Below are positions 36,575-45,362 of a stretch of 64,000 nucleotides of DNA, piece by piece. The stretch covers positions 1 to 64,000 of the forward strand of contig CAKKRD010000010.1 of NCBI GenBank assembly GCA_919902515.1. Direction: 5' to 3'. The translations under genes were made by a program, and so were the position numbers. The stretch's first letter is position 1; the number at the start of each line of letters is the position of its first letter. The notes beneath the pieces are model-generated. The model was not told the origin of the DNA. It searched no databases and saw only the letters and a program-made list of their open reading frames with translations. Source of the stretch: Nitrosomonadaceae bacterium. GTDB taxonomy: Bacteria; Pseudomonadota; Gammaproteobacteria; Burkholderiales; Nitrosomonadaceae.

Positions 36575-38168
36575 TATGTCCGCCTTTGGCCCCGACAGGC
36601 ACAGTCACCGTGCCGGACTGTTTTGTACCATGATGTGAGGAATTCAACACAGCATCCAGCTCGCTCATGGAGGCCACTACGTTCTGGTCTATCACATGTA
36701 CCCAGGGTGTCGTGTAAAAACCGGTGCCGATGAGCAATGCGCAAATCACTACAGCGATAACCTGTTCCTTTCTGGCGGGTTGCTGAACGCTGCTGTGAGG
36801 TTGCAGAAACCGTTTAGGCGCGGCGATAAACATCTGTTGAAAAGCACGCAGCAGAAGACCTGCAGCCAGGAGGTTGCCTAGCAATATCGCACTGACAACC
36901 AGCCAGCCGTATCTGGTGGCGGTGCCCTCAATCAGCAGATGCGCGCCGTCAAACCCAGGGGTACCGGGCATGACCATGGTGGTCAGTGCAGAGATCACAA
37001 ACAGAAATGCAATGGTGATATTGGCATCAAACAGTCCGCCCAGGCGGGGGATAAAAGCAGTGCGAGTCCACTCATAAATCAGACCGACACTGAAAAACAT
37101 GCCCGCTGTCGCGAGTCCATAAGCAACGGATAACAGGATGGTTCCTTCCATGCCGTATTTGTTGAAATCAAAAATGCCGATGACCAGCATTCCTGTATGA
37201 CTGACGACGGCAAAGGCCAGCAAGCGGCGGATATTGATTTGCATCAGTGCCAGCAACGCGCCGTAAACGATACTGATTAAACCCAGTGTCAATACAAATC
37301 CGGACCATTGTTCGGCTATCTCCGGAATCAGCGGTAAAATAAAACGGATAGCTCCGTAAACCCCCAGTTTCAGGCCCACCAGGAAAATGGCCACACTGGC
37401 GACAGTGCCCTGTTCCGCCAATACCGGCAGCCAACCGTGAAACGGGAATATCGGCATACGGATGGCAAAACCAAAAAACAGGAGAAAGAAGATCAGCGAT
37501 CCATACTGTAAATGCGCATTACTGACTTCTTTCAATTTCAACCAGTCAAAAGTCAATTCGGCGTCAGGTGTTGCACCCATTAAGCCAAAGGCGAGCAACA
37601 TGAAACCTGCCAGGGTCATCAATAACCCGCTCAGCCAGTGCTGCAGCAAAAATGCGACCACCCAGCGCCGGTTTTCCCCGGTTCCGGCACGAATCGTCAA
37701 CAGCACCACCGGAATCAGTTCCAGCACACACCATAGCCAGAACTGCATCAGATTCATCGCCGAGAACGCGCCAATCAGGATGCCCTCATAGCCCAGAAAA
37801 CATGCGATTTTTAGCCGATCAGTAGCGTGCCGGGTAATCGAGGTATAAACCAAAACCAGTAGTGTAAAAATGGCCGTCAGTGGAATAAACAATATATTGG
37901 CGCCATCAACGCCCACGCTGTAAGTAAAGCCAAGGTTGTGTATCTCTTCAGCCAGTTGAATACCAGGACGATCAGCATCGAAAACACTCAGCAGGTAGAA
38001 GCTGAGCAATACCGTCGACAGTGCTCCGGCAAAACCGATACGCAATGCTACCGACGATGAACGTGACAATAGAATAGCGGCCATCGTTGCCAGCGGGATA
38101 AGCGTCAGCATTGTCAGCAACGGAAACGCTGCTGATTCTGACCAGGGGATAACAGGAGTAATTGCCAT
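36567..38168 (-). CDS. NuoM-like membrane subunit with altered channel residues
   Basis: 533 aa from ATG 38168; the longer frame runs into dabB. It is a 14-helix antiporter-like protein, but two channel positions differ. The helix-7 lysine is arginine (R237 in FAIRMPIFPFHGWLP), and the helix-12 glutamate is aspartate, shifted in context (D407 in PGFDGAHLL). E150 and K267 are kept. It also has a 40-residue hydrophilic tail rich in S, H, T and G. It begins 7 bases after dabB and overlaps the next gene. It might be a structural or differently coupled subunit of the carbon-uptake complex. Confidence 0.82.
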   Translation of the reverse strand: MAITPVIPWSESAAFPLLTMLTLIPLATMAAILLSRSSSVALRIGFAGALSTVLLSFYLLSVFDADRPGIQLAEEIHNLGFTYSVGVDGANILFIPLTAIFTLLVLVYTSITRHATDRLKIACFLGYEGILIGAFSAMNLMQFWLWCVLELIPVVLLTIRAGTGENRRWVVAFLLQHWLSGLLMTLAGFMLLAFGLMGATPDAELTFDWLKLKEVSNAHLQYGSLIFFLLFFGFAIRMPIFPFHGWLPVLAEQGTVASVAIFLVGLKLGVYGAIRFILPLIPEIAEQWSGFVLTLGLISIVYGALLALMQINIRRLLAFAVVSHTGMLVIGIFDFNKYGMEGTILLSVAYGLATAGMFFSVGLIYEWTRTAFIPRLGGLFDANITIAFLFVISALTTMVMPGTPGFDGAHLLIEGTATRYGWLVVSAILLGNLLAAGLLLRAFQQMFIAAPKRFLQPHSSVQQPARKEQVIAVVICALLIGTGFYTTPWVHVIDQNVVASMSELDAVLNSSHHGTKQSGTVTVPVGAKGGHNE

Positions 38169-38175
38169 CAGTCCC

Positions 38176-39744
38176 TCAGATTGCAGCTGCAAGCAGCAAC
38201 ACTGTGAATACAAACACCACCAGGTAGCGGGGTTTCAGTATTAATTTTTCAAATTTATTGGCGGCAAATCCAAGCTGGCGCCCCATGTCGATCGCGTCTA
38301 TGCCTATGCCCCGCAATACCAGGCGATCTTCAAACCAATTGAAAATATCCGCTGTCCATTGGAAAAATTTGCCCGCGAATCCACTGCCACGACTGAATTC
38401 ATCAGCGTCATGATCCGGCCGGGAACTCAGTATTTTCCCTTCCAGTTGCGCCAGCGATGATATGGCGCGGCCTGCGCGCGCAGGTGTGCCCATGATGCGG
38501 TCAACGATGTGGTCATCAAAATAGCCCAGATCATGTCCCAGCCCGTGAACCGGTCTTACCAAAGCCCGATCGGTAACCGGATCCAGCCAGAAACGCTGTA
38601 TCGATGCGGTATATAGCCAACGTAGTCCGGCGATGTCGCGCGAAACCGGCTTCATCGGGTTGCCGTGTACATAATGCAGAAACGACGGCGCGGTCAATAC
38701 TTGATAACAGCGTACAACAGCATGAGCGCAAAGATGCCAACTGGCCAGTTGCCACAGACCCAGACCGCACTCCAGGAACATCAAACCCAGTTGGCCAGAT
38801 ATAGCAAAACACAGCGAACTTTTAACGTCGGTTTGAGTGAGTCCGACCACAAAGCTATAGATGGCAGTGCCTAATCCCACAACGGCGAGCAACCCCATTG
38901 CAAATGGAGCCTGTTCAAAAATTGGCTGCAGCAGAATCACCAGATAGACCCCAGCATGCGTCATGATCGCACCATAAAATACCGCACTCGACGGTGTCGG
39001 CCCTTCCATCGCCCGCGCCAACCAGGGAGTGAACGGCAACTGTGCCGATTTTGCAAAAGCTGCTATGGCGAAACACATAGCGATTACAGTGGCGGTAGGG
39101 GTGGTCAATTGCGTCGCCACTGCATTCAGACCGTTCCAATCAATGTTCCTGGCATAAAAATAGCTGATGCCTATTCCCAGAATAAAACCGGCATCACCGA
39201 TGCGATTGGTGACAAATACACGAGTTGCATTGATAACAGCGACTGGACGGTCATATGCAAAGGCTATCAACAGATAGGAACATAGCCCGGCAATTTCCCA
39301 GCCGACAAAAGTACCAACAGCGTTACCCGATAACACCAGCAACAACATTGCCGAAGAAAACAAGCTCAGGGCGAAGAAGAATCGGTAGAAACCGGGTTCT
39401 TTATGCAGGTAATTGATTGAGAAACGAGTGACAATGACTAGCAATATCGAAAACAGCGCTGCCAAGCCGACATTAAAACCCGTAGTGATGAAATTCACCT
39501 TTATGCTCAGGCTATCACTGCCCAGCCATTGCCCCGCACTGAACGAGCCGGTGTTTTTACCGAGCAAATCGGCGCCCAGCAGAGTCAGAGCCAGTAGGCA
39601 CGACAAGGTAATCGCCCAGCTAGCGATACGCGCCGTGACCGCTTCGTCGGCCACACCACGCAACATGCCAAAGACATGACCGATGCCGATCACCGCGGCA
39701 GCGGTCAATGGTAACAACAGGATCAGAACAACCAATGCATCCAT
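38176..39744 (-). CDS. dabB: DabB-type NuoL-like subunit of inorganic-carbon transporter
   Basis: 522 aa from ATG 39744, four bases after the dabA stop; the longer frame is inside dabA. NuoL-type signatures: E150 (FVGWEIAGLCSYLLIAF), VTNRIGDAGF, K232 (FAKSAQLPFTPWL) and AMEGPTPSSA; H263 stands in helix 8 as in NuoL. After roughly ten helices the hydrophobic part stops and a ~140-residue soluble region follows (FWLDPVTDRALVRPV to EKLILKPRY), closing with one membrane helix. The soluble part resembles the NuoL lateral-helix end. In characterised DAB systems DabB is the cation-conducting membrane partner of DabA. Adjacent dabA makes the call firm. Confidence 0.85.
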   Translation of the reverse strand: MDALVVLILLLPLTAAAVIGIGHVFGMLRGVADEAVTARIASWAITLSCLLALTLLGADLLGKNTGSFSAGQWLGSDSLSIKVNFITTGFNVGLAALFSILLVIVTRFSINYLHKEPGFYRFFFALSLFSSAMLLLVLSGNAVGTFVGWEIAGLCSYLLIAFAYDRPVAVINATRVFVTNRIGDAGFILGIGISYFYARNIDWNGLNAVATQLTTPTATVIAMCFAIAAFAKSAQLPFTPWLARAMEGPTPSSAVFYGAIMTHAGVYLVILLQPIFEQAPFAMGLLAVVGLGTAIYSFVVGLTQTDVKSSLCFAISGQLGLMFLECGLGLWQLASWHLCAHAVVRCYQVLTAPSFLHYVHGNPMKPVSRDIAGLRWLYTASIQRFWLDPVTDRALVRPVHGLGHDLGYFDDHIVDRIMGTPARAGRAISSLAQLEGKILSSRPDHDADEFSRGSGFAGKFFQWTADIFNWFEDRLVLRGIGIDAIDMGRQLGFAANKFEKLILKPRYLVVFVFTVLLLAAAI

Positions 39745-39748
39745 TGCT

Positions 39749-42700
39749 TTAAACTCCCAGCTCTTCAGGCTGTTTAACCAACACTGGCGATACCGGCACC
39801 GATAGTCCCTGGTAACAATCCACTGATTTCTCAACCACTGACAATTCTTCAACTTCAGCTTGCCACGGGACAAAACCCACGCCACGCTCAAACACGGAAA
39901 TTTCACCGCTGTCAGGGTCTATCGCGCTCAACAGCACCCAGCCACCACCTATCAGCTCACGCAAACTTTCCTGACGGCCATAAATTTCTCCGAGCACTGA
40001 GGTTCTTGCTTCAACCACAATCTGTAAACGCACCGCTTCATGGATTTCTACCATTTGTTTTGGCAGGCCGGTACGTAAATCACTGCTGGCCCCCTCCATC
40101 ACGCCAAATAGACCGATGATGTTGTGGGGGATTTTTGTACCGCAGCCAAAACGCTCATTATTGATCGTGGAAAAGTAGTATTCCAGATTAATCCCGGCGC
40201 CAACGGGACCTACCGTCAGTAGAACGTTTTCGAGCAGTTTGCCATCGGGATCCTGGGTTGCATCGTAGGAAATAAGAAAAGCGCGCCGATCCAGAAATAT
40301 CCCCTGCGTGACGGAGCGTCGACCGATGACCGCTGAGGCATTGGTGGCATGTCCGTATTCGGGACGAACCTGACTCAAATCATTGGAACGATTTGTCACA
40401 TGGCGCATGGCTGCTTCTGGCGATGCCGGATTGCGGGCTGAAAAAAAGCGCCGGCAACGCTCTTGAGCGGAGGCAGCCCGAGCCTGCAAAACGCAGGTTT
40501 GACAGTCATCGAAAGCAGATCGTAATTTTTGCGGAACGTCTTCTACGTCGTACCAGGTAACGACATCACTGGAAGTATCATGTTCGGCACCGACGAACCA
40601 GCTATCTTCAGGAATCACGATTCCCCGCTGCACCAACAAGGCACGCACTTCGGGGCGGTTGGCCATTGCCGCAAATACACGTGCATTCGGACCGCCACGC
40701 CGCCCGCTACAAGCGCCACAATCGTGGGCAGCTTCGTGGGGATTATTTTGACTGGTTGAACCATGTGCCATAAAACAAACGATCGGCGCAAAGCCATAAG
40801 TCAGGCCGGCGTTGCGCAAGAATCCGGCAAGCCGGTCAGCCTGTTCAGTCGTTGTAAAACCCAATCGCGGATTTTCAGGGGTTGCCGGGCCAGCCGTATC
40901 TGCGGCAGTGAATAGCAACTCAGTCGGCACTTCGCGTAAGATACTCTGCCGCAGGTTGCTATTGGCTGCATTAAAATAGGTAGGCAGAAATGTTTTGCTT
41001 AACAATGTGGTTAAAGTAAATGGAGCCAGCGCATCAATGGCTGCATACGATAACAACACATTGCGGCGAAGGCTCTGGTTCAGCAAATAAGCGAGTCGTT
41101 TGTAGAGGTTGCGCCCGCTGTTATGTGCATGCAGCACCTCGTCAGCGCCTTTTCTCGGGATCTCGTCGACTTCGTGAGCTGGCGTCACGACCACTGGACA
41201 CAGTGCTGTCCGGTGATGGTCGTCCAGTCCTTTATAATTCATCGGGATCCCGAAGAACCCGGCGGCACCAAGTGTTTCAATAGCAGGATTGATTTCTTCC
41301 AGATGACGGCGAATACTTTCTTCACGCTCATCAATACAAAATACCACTTGTGCCTGAGGACGTTTATCGCGCCGCGCCCAGCGGCCACGGTTATGGTTGG
41401 CGCGCAACGCCTGAAATAATTCTTCCCTGTAATGATACTCGTAAGCATCAAGCCAAACCTTGCTGCGCTCAGTCAGGTTGAATTCATCCAGTAGCGCCAG
41501 CATCTGTTGCAAATCTTTTTGCTGCAGTTGCTGAACATATGCGGCATTGAGTCCCAGATGCTGGCATAGACGAAACAAGCGCCAGCCACCATTGAAGCCA
41601 CAGCTTCCGGCGTTGGTTTCCGCCATCGGGCTGAATTGCCAGGTCCAGACTAGGTCGGCGAGCTGCTGCCAGTCGGATTGTTTATGCCGTTCGGAACCGG
41701 TGCGGCTTATCAATGATTCGGCCGGCTGCGTCAGGTATTCCGGCAGGCCGCCCTGATACAGTTGGCTGCGCACCATGAATTCCGATAGATTCTTACGAAA
41801 ATAGAATTGCAGTGAACTCAGTTTGGCTTCAATTTTCCAGGTTTCATGACAGGCCTGATTAAGCCAGAGTCTGTCCAGAATCAGCCGGATGGCCAGATAA
41901 TCCGCCAGCTTCGGTGCCGCATCGTTCTCGGCATGGTATTGCGGATGATGCTGCCGCCAGTTGATCAACCCCGACCAACCCGGCAATTCAAGCGCCAGCC
42001 GCTGCAGATACCCTTCCCATTTATCATGCGGTATTTCCAGTTGGGTCAGTTGCTGGATAATGGTATCGACCGCATCCTCTGGAGACTCAGCCACGATCTG
42101 CTGCCAGCCGGGCAAGTCGTGCAAGAACGGACTCATGTCGTATTGAGCTGTTGCCCGCCAGGCAGCGTAAAGGCCCAAGCGGCTGCGTTCCGGCAGTTGC
42201 CAGGCTGCCACGCCCTCGTCCAGAGCAGATGCACAGATGCGTATCATTTGTGGACGAACGGAGTAGAGAATATCAATTCCGCTCAATGCCAGGACAAAAC
42301 CGCGCAGGGTAATGCCGTCGCCGAGTTGAGCCAGCAACTCATCCAGTGAAGCGGCGGCTTGTTGCCGCATGCGCTGATGCAGCGTAAGACCGCTGCTATC
42401 CGGATCACTGGAATGAATTTTCTCCAGCCAGACTTCAGCCTGATCCAGCGATAAATCCAGCATGTTCTCCGGATGCAGGTTGACCTGCTCCAGCCCCAGC
42501 TTATCCGAAATACTTTCCCACAACTGCCTGACGCCAGCACTCTGGTCGGTGCTGTTTGCCAGCAACCGCCTGCGAACTTGCTCAGGCACATCAGCCTGCA
42601 CTGTGCCCAGAGCATCCAGTTCTTCTATTTGCCAGTTCAACTGACTGACAGTGAGGGGTTGCAGGTCAAACAACATGGCGATGCGATAAATATCCTTGCG

Positions 42701-43027
42701 CGTAATCGTTAAGTCACCCGCTGTACCAACGATTTGCTCAGACTGTAACTGCGGGTTATGCGCAAGCGCGGCAAACAGATCCCGGTCATTAATCCGTCCC
42801 TGTTGATAGAACTCCCGGTTTTGTGCTTCAGGAAGATAACCGAAGGTACCGGTTAATGCTTCGTATGCTGCCAGCGCCTGTTCAAATGGCAGATGCTGAA
42901 AACCATGGATGGTATTGTGATGGACAAAATCATGAATCGGCCCTTGCCCAGGAAGGACATGATCCAAATGATCCAGCGCCGCGATGATCTGCTCACGACT
43001 GCCAAGTGGTTCAGAGGTTATATGCAT
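39749..43027 (-). CDS. dabA: DabA (DUF2309) energy-coupled carbonic-anhydrase-like subunit
   Basis: 1092 aa, the long form of the family (Halothiobacillus DabA is about 830). Zinc-site residues can be placed: C564 and D566 in VVFCIDERE, H755 in CFMAHGST, and C770 in HDCGACSGRR, an H-to-C step of 15 as in characterised DabA. The segments HDFVHHNTIHGFQHLPFE (32-49) and GPVGAGINLEYYFSTI near the C-terminus are family hallmarks. DabA hydrates CO2 to bicarbonate on the cytoplasmic side, made one-way by coupling to the membrane subunit. It lies between a NuoM-like gene (9-base gap) and dabB (4-base gap). Confidence 0.95.
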   Translation of the reverse strand: MHITSEPLGSREQIIAALDHLDHVLPGQGPIHDFVHHNTIHGFQHLPFEQALAAYEALTGTFGYLPEAQNREFYQQGRINDRDLFAALAHNPQLQSEQIVGTAGDLTITRKDIYRIAMLFDLQPLTVSQLNWQIEELDALGTVQADVPEQVRRRLLANSTDQSAGVRQLWESISDKLGLEQVNLHPENMLDLSLDQAEVWLEKIHSSDPDSSGLTLHQRMRQQAAASLDELLAQLGDGITLRGFVLALSGIDILYSVRPQMIRICASALDEGVAAWQLPERSRLGLYAAWRATAQYDMSPFLHDLPGWQQIVAESPEDAVDTIIQQLTQLEIPHDKWEGYLQRLALELPGWSGLINWRQHHPQYHAENDAAPKLADYLAIRLILDRLWLNQACHETWKIEAKLSSLQFYFRKNLSEFMVRSQLYQGGLPEYLTQPAESLISRTGSERHKQSDWQQLADLVWTWQFSPMAETNAGSCGFNGGWRLFRLCQHLGLNAAYVQQLQQKDLQQMLALLDEFNLTERSKVWLDAYEYHYREELFQALRANHNRGRWARRDKRPQAQVVFCIDEREESIRRHLEEINPAIETLGAAGFFGIPMNYKGLDDHHRTALCPVVVTPAHEVDEIPRKGADEVLHAHNSGRNLYKRLAYLLNQSLRRNVLLSYAAIDALAPFTLTTLLSKTFLPTYFNAANSNLRQSILREVPTELLFTAADTAGPATPENPRLGFTTTEQADRLAGFLRNAGLTYGFAPIVCFMAHGSTSQNNPHEAAHDCGACSGRRGGPNARVFAAMANRPEVRALLVQRGIVIPEDSWFVGAEHDTSSDVVTWYDVEDVPQKLRSAFDDCQTCVLQARAASAQERCRRFFSARNPASPEAAMRHVTNRSNDLSQVRPEYGHATNASAVIGRRSVTQGIFLDRRAFLISYDATQDPDGKLLENVLLTVGPVGAGINLEYYFSTINNERFGCGTKIPHNIIGLFGVMEGASSDLRTGLPKQMVEIHEAVRLQIVVEARTSVLGEIYGRQESLRELIGGGWVLLSAIDPDSGEISVFERGVGFVPWQAEVEELSVVEKSVDCYQGLSVPVSPVLVKQPEELGV

Positions 43028-43036
43028 GGCAATATC

Positions 43037-44509
43037 CTATTGAATACGTTGACTGATCAAGTTGCTCATGTGGCCCAGGGTTGCTGACGACAAGTCAATC
43101 AGTGGCTCAGGCAGCAGACCAAACAACACGATACCTGTAACCAGTAAACCGGCTGCCAATAACTCGGGGGTACGCAAATCTTCGATCTCTCGCATCTGCG
43201 GTTTTACCGGGCCAGTGAACAACAGGCCGATGGTGCGAATGGCATAGGCAGAACTGATCAGGATGCTCAGGCTGAAAAACACCATCAAGCTGCCCCATTG
43301 CTGATAGCCGCCGATAACGGCATGCAATTCGGCAATAAAACCTACCGAACCCGGCAAGCCCATCGCTGCAAACAGGGTCAAAGTCATGAACAAGGCAAAA
43401 CGCGGCATCACTTGGACCAATGAGCTGTAATCCTGAATGTTGCGGGTATGGGTGCGTTCATACAGCAACCCCACCAGCAGAAACATCGCGCCGGCAATCA
43501 ATCCATGAGCGGTCATCTGCAAAACTGCGCCGGTAAGTCCCGTTTCATTCAAGGCGGCAATGCCCAGCAAAACAATGCCCATGTGGCTGACCGAAGAATA
43601 AGCCACCATCGCTTTGAGATCGCTTTGCCGCCAGGCCAGCAAGCCACCGTAAATCATCCCGAATAACGCCAGGAAAACCAGCCATGGCTGCAATATTTGT
43701 GCAGCCTCCGGCAGCATCACCACGGCCCTTATCAGGCCATAAGAACCCATTTTCAGCAAAATGCCAGACAGCAGAATACTGACCGGGCTGGGCGCTTCAA
43801 CGTGGGCCAAAGGCAGCCAACCATGCATTGGGAAAATCGGCATCTTGACCCCAAAACCGATCAAAAGACCCAGTAGCACCCAGACTTGCTCATCCCGCGG
43901 CATGCTTTGCGCCGCCTCACTCATCGAGGCCATCAACGAACCGCCATGTTCGGGCATGTAGTGACCAATCGCGAGCAAACTGATGAGCATAAAAATCGAA
44001 CCGCCCATCGTGTACAGTACGAAGTTGAGACTGGCCGTGTGCCGCCGTTTACCGCCCCAGCGGTCAATCAGAAAAAACAGCGGGATTAAAGTCAATTCCC
44101 AGAAGATGTAAAACAGCGCCCAGTCCTGTGCCAGAAATACGCCCAACATGCCGAACTCCAGCAACAGGATACAAATATGAAAACTTTTAATACTGTTTGA
44201 AATGGTAAAAGAAGCGAGCATTGCAATGGATGTGAGCAGCGTCGCCAACACCAGCATGGGAATCGACAGGCCGTCAACACCCAGGGCAAAAGCACTGCCT
44301 AATTTGGGGTTGAGCGTAAACTGTTCACCGAACTGAATGGCACTATCCTGCTGATCGTAAATGATGACCAGCCAGCAACTCAGCAAAAATGTGAGGGTAG
44401 CAAACAGGTTGGCGAAGAAACGAATCGAACGGGTATCCTGACCAGACGTGAAAGACAAAACCAGAATGCCGACAATCGGGGTCCAAAGCAATAAGCTGAG
44501 TATCCCCAT
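43037..44509 (-). CDS. NuoM-like proton-conducting membrane subunit (first in operon)
   Basis: 490 aa and about 14 helices. Conserved channel residues: E138 (IFWELTLIPLFFLID), K222 (FGVKMPIFPMHGWLP), K253 (LLKMGSYGLIR) and the helix-12 glutamate in GFIAELHAV. Sequence is close to genuine NuoM, including WLPLAHVEAPSPVSILLSG. Ten bases separate its stop from dabA. AAAGGCAGG precedes the ATG. It is the promoter-proximal gene of the DAB-type operon. A role as extra ion channel of the uptake complex is inferred. Confidence 0.88.
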   Translation of the reverse strand: MGILSLLLWTPIVGILVLSFTSGQDTRSIRFFANLFATLTFLLSCWLVIIYDQQDSAIQFGEQFTLNPKLGSAFALGVDGLSIPMLVLATLLTSIAMLASFTISNSIKSFHICILLLEFGMLGVFLAQDWALFYIFWELTLIPLFFLIDRWGGKRRHTASLNFVLYTMGGSIFMLISLLAIGHYMPEHGGSLMASMSEAAQSMPRDEQVWVLLGLLIGFGVKMPIFPMHGWLPLAHVEAPSPVSILLSGILLKMGSYGLIRAVVMLPEAAQILQPWLVFLALFGMIYGGLLAWRQSDLKAMVAYSSVSHMGIVLLGIAALNETGLTGAVLQMTAHGLIAGAMFLLVGLLYERTHTRNIQDYSSLVQVMPRFALFMTLTLFAAMGLPGSVGFIAELHAVIGGYQQWGSLMVFFSLSILISSAYAIRTIGLLFTGPVKPQMREIEDLRTPELLAAGLLVTGIVLFGLLPEPLIDLSSATLGHMSNLISQRIQ

Positions 44510-44995
44510 GGTCGCCTGCCTTTACGCTTGAAGACGAGACTTGAGAAAGCGTACGCCCCAGAGAAAATCTCCTTGGCAGATGCGGGTCAGCGACAGATCC
44601 GCCGCTCTCATAGTAAATACTACATTTCGCAGGATGTATTTAATGCAGGAAAACAGTTGCGCACGCAACACACTAGCCGCAACTGGGTCACACTCGACGC
44701 GAACTCGCTCACCGGAAGTATCCCGCATCCCTGCCCCTCCCCTTTTCTGACACGACAATGTCTTGGGCCTTGCTTCACCCAACAGGACGAATACGCTCTC
44801 TTGCCAACCCTCGATTAAACGGCTGCATGGTCACTGCGACCATGCAGCCGTCACCGTTTTAATGAGTTGAGAAGGTTGCATCAGGGGAAGCCAGTCAGTC
44901 ATAGCTGGGACTTTTTTAGCCTAGTGAAGTGACGTAGTGCAGACTGTCTGCACTCGACCACTGCCCATCGGCGACGCCTGATGGAAAAATCAAAA
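44510..44995. other. Intergenic leader between the sbtA/P-II pair and the DAB-type operon
   Basis: 486 bases without a convincing gene; short open frames here have no family features. Four symmetrical elements are seen: TAGTA-AA-TACTA (44611-44622), GTTGCG-CA-CGCAAC (44656-44669), a 12-bp stem with 5-base loop at 44821-44849, and an 8-bp inverted repeat at 44936-44954 (AGTGCAGA-CTG-TCTGCACT). The 44821 hairpin may end the sbtA/P-II transcript, though no good U-tract follows. The first two lie where regulators of the minus-strand operon could bind. I could not define a promoter with confidence. Confidence 0.5.
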
Positions 44996-45313
44996 TCAGT
45001 ATGAGACTGCCGGCCCTTCCACCCAGAGGCAGTCTGAAATCAGGCACATGCCGCCGAATTCCTTCAGTTTGGGACGCAGCGCCGCGACTAACTTCTGCGC
45101 CTGCTCTTCCTGACAGGCGAGAATTACCATGGCATTCTCTTCCTGCAGAAAGAGGCCATCGGGGCGCCGTTCGCCGCGTGAGCCGAGGCCGCCCGTATTC
45201 TTGATGAAGGTGTAGCCGCGCACGCCAGCCGCCCCCAGCAACGCGATCAGTTCGTTGAGTTTTTCTTCATCAACAACGATCTCGAATCGTTTCATTGCTA
45301 TTGAGTTATTCAT
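44996..45313 (-). CDS. P-II-like signalling protein, copy 2 (intact), SbtB/CPII-like
   Basis: 105 aa. Ferredoxin-like P-II fold pattern: KRFEIVVDEEKLNELIALL, the T-loop region GGLGSRGERRPDG, then AMVILACQEEQAQKLVAALRP and a C-terminal GGMCLISDCLWVEG with C90-x4-C95. A C-terminal cysteine pair recalls the redox loop of cyanobacterial SbtB, but equivalence is not shown. The gene follows the SbtA-like transporter by 49 bases with AGGGGAAG before its ATG, so the two form an operon like sbtA-sbtB. Likely role: binding adenine nucleotides or bicarbonate and adjusting the transporter. M7 is an alternative start, giving MKRFEIVV. Confidence 0.82.
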   Translation of the reverse strand: MNNSIAMKRFEIVVDEEKLNELIALLGAAGVRGYTFIKNTGGLGSRGERRPDGLFLQEENAMVILACQEEQAQKLVAALRPKLKEFGGMCLISDCLWVEGPAVSY

Positions 45314-45362
45314 AACTTCCCCTGAAAATGATCAATATTGATTGAGTTGGAATCCGTCCGTT

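Noticed and set aside
35069-44509. A partial respiratory complex I operon
   Set aside because: No nuoA-K, NADH, FeS or quinone-site subunits; dabA is embedded, which marks a carbon-uptake operon.
44522-44818. Overlapping small open frames (86 and 96 aa) in the DAB leader
   Set aside because: Both strands open by chance in a short stretch; no Shine-Dalgarno or family signal.
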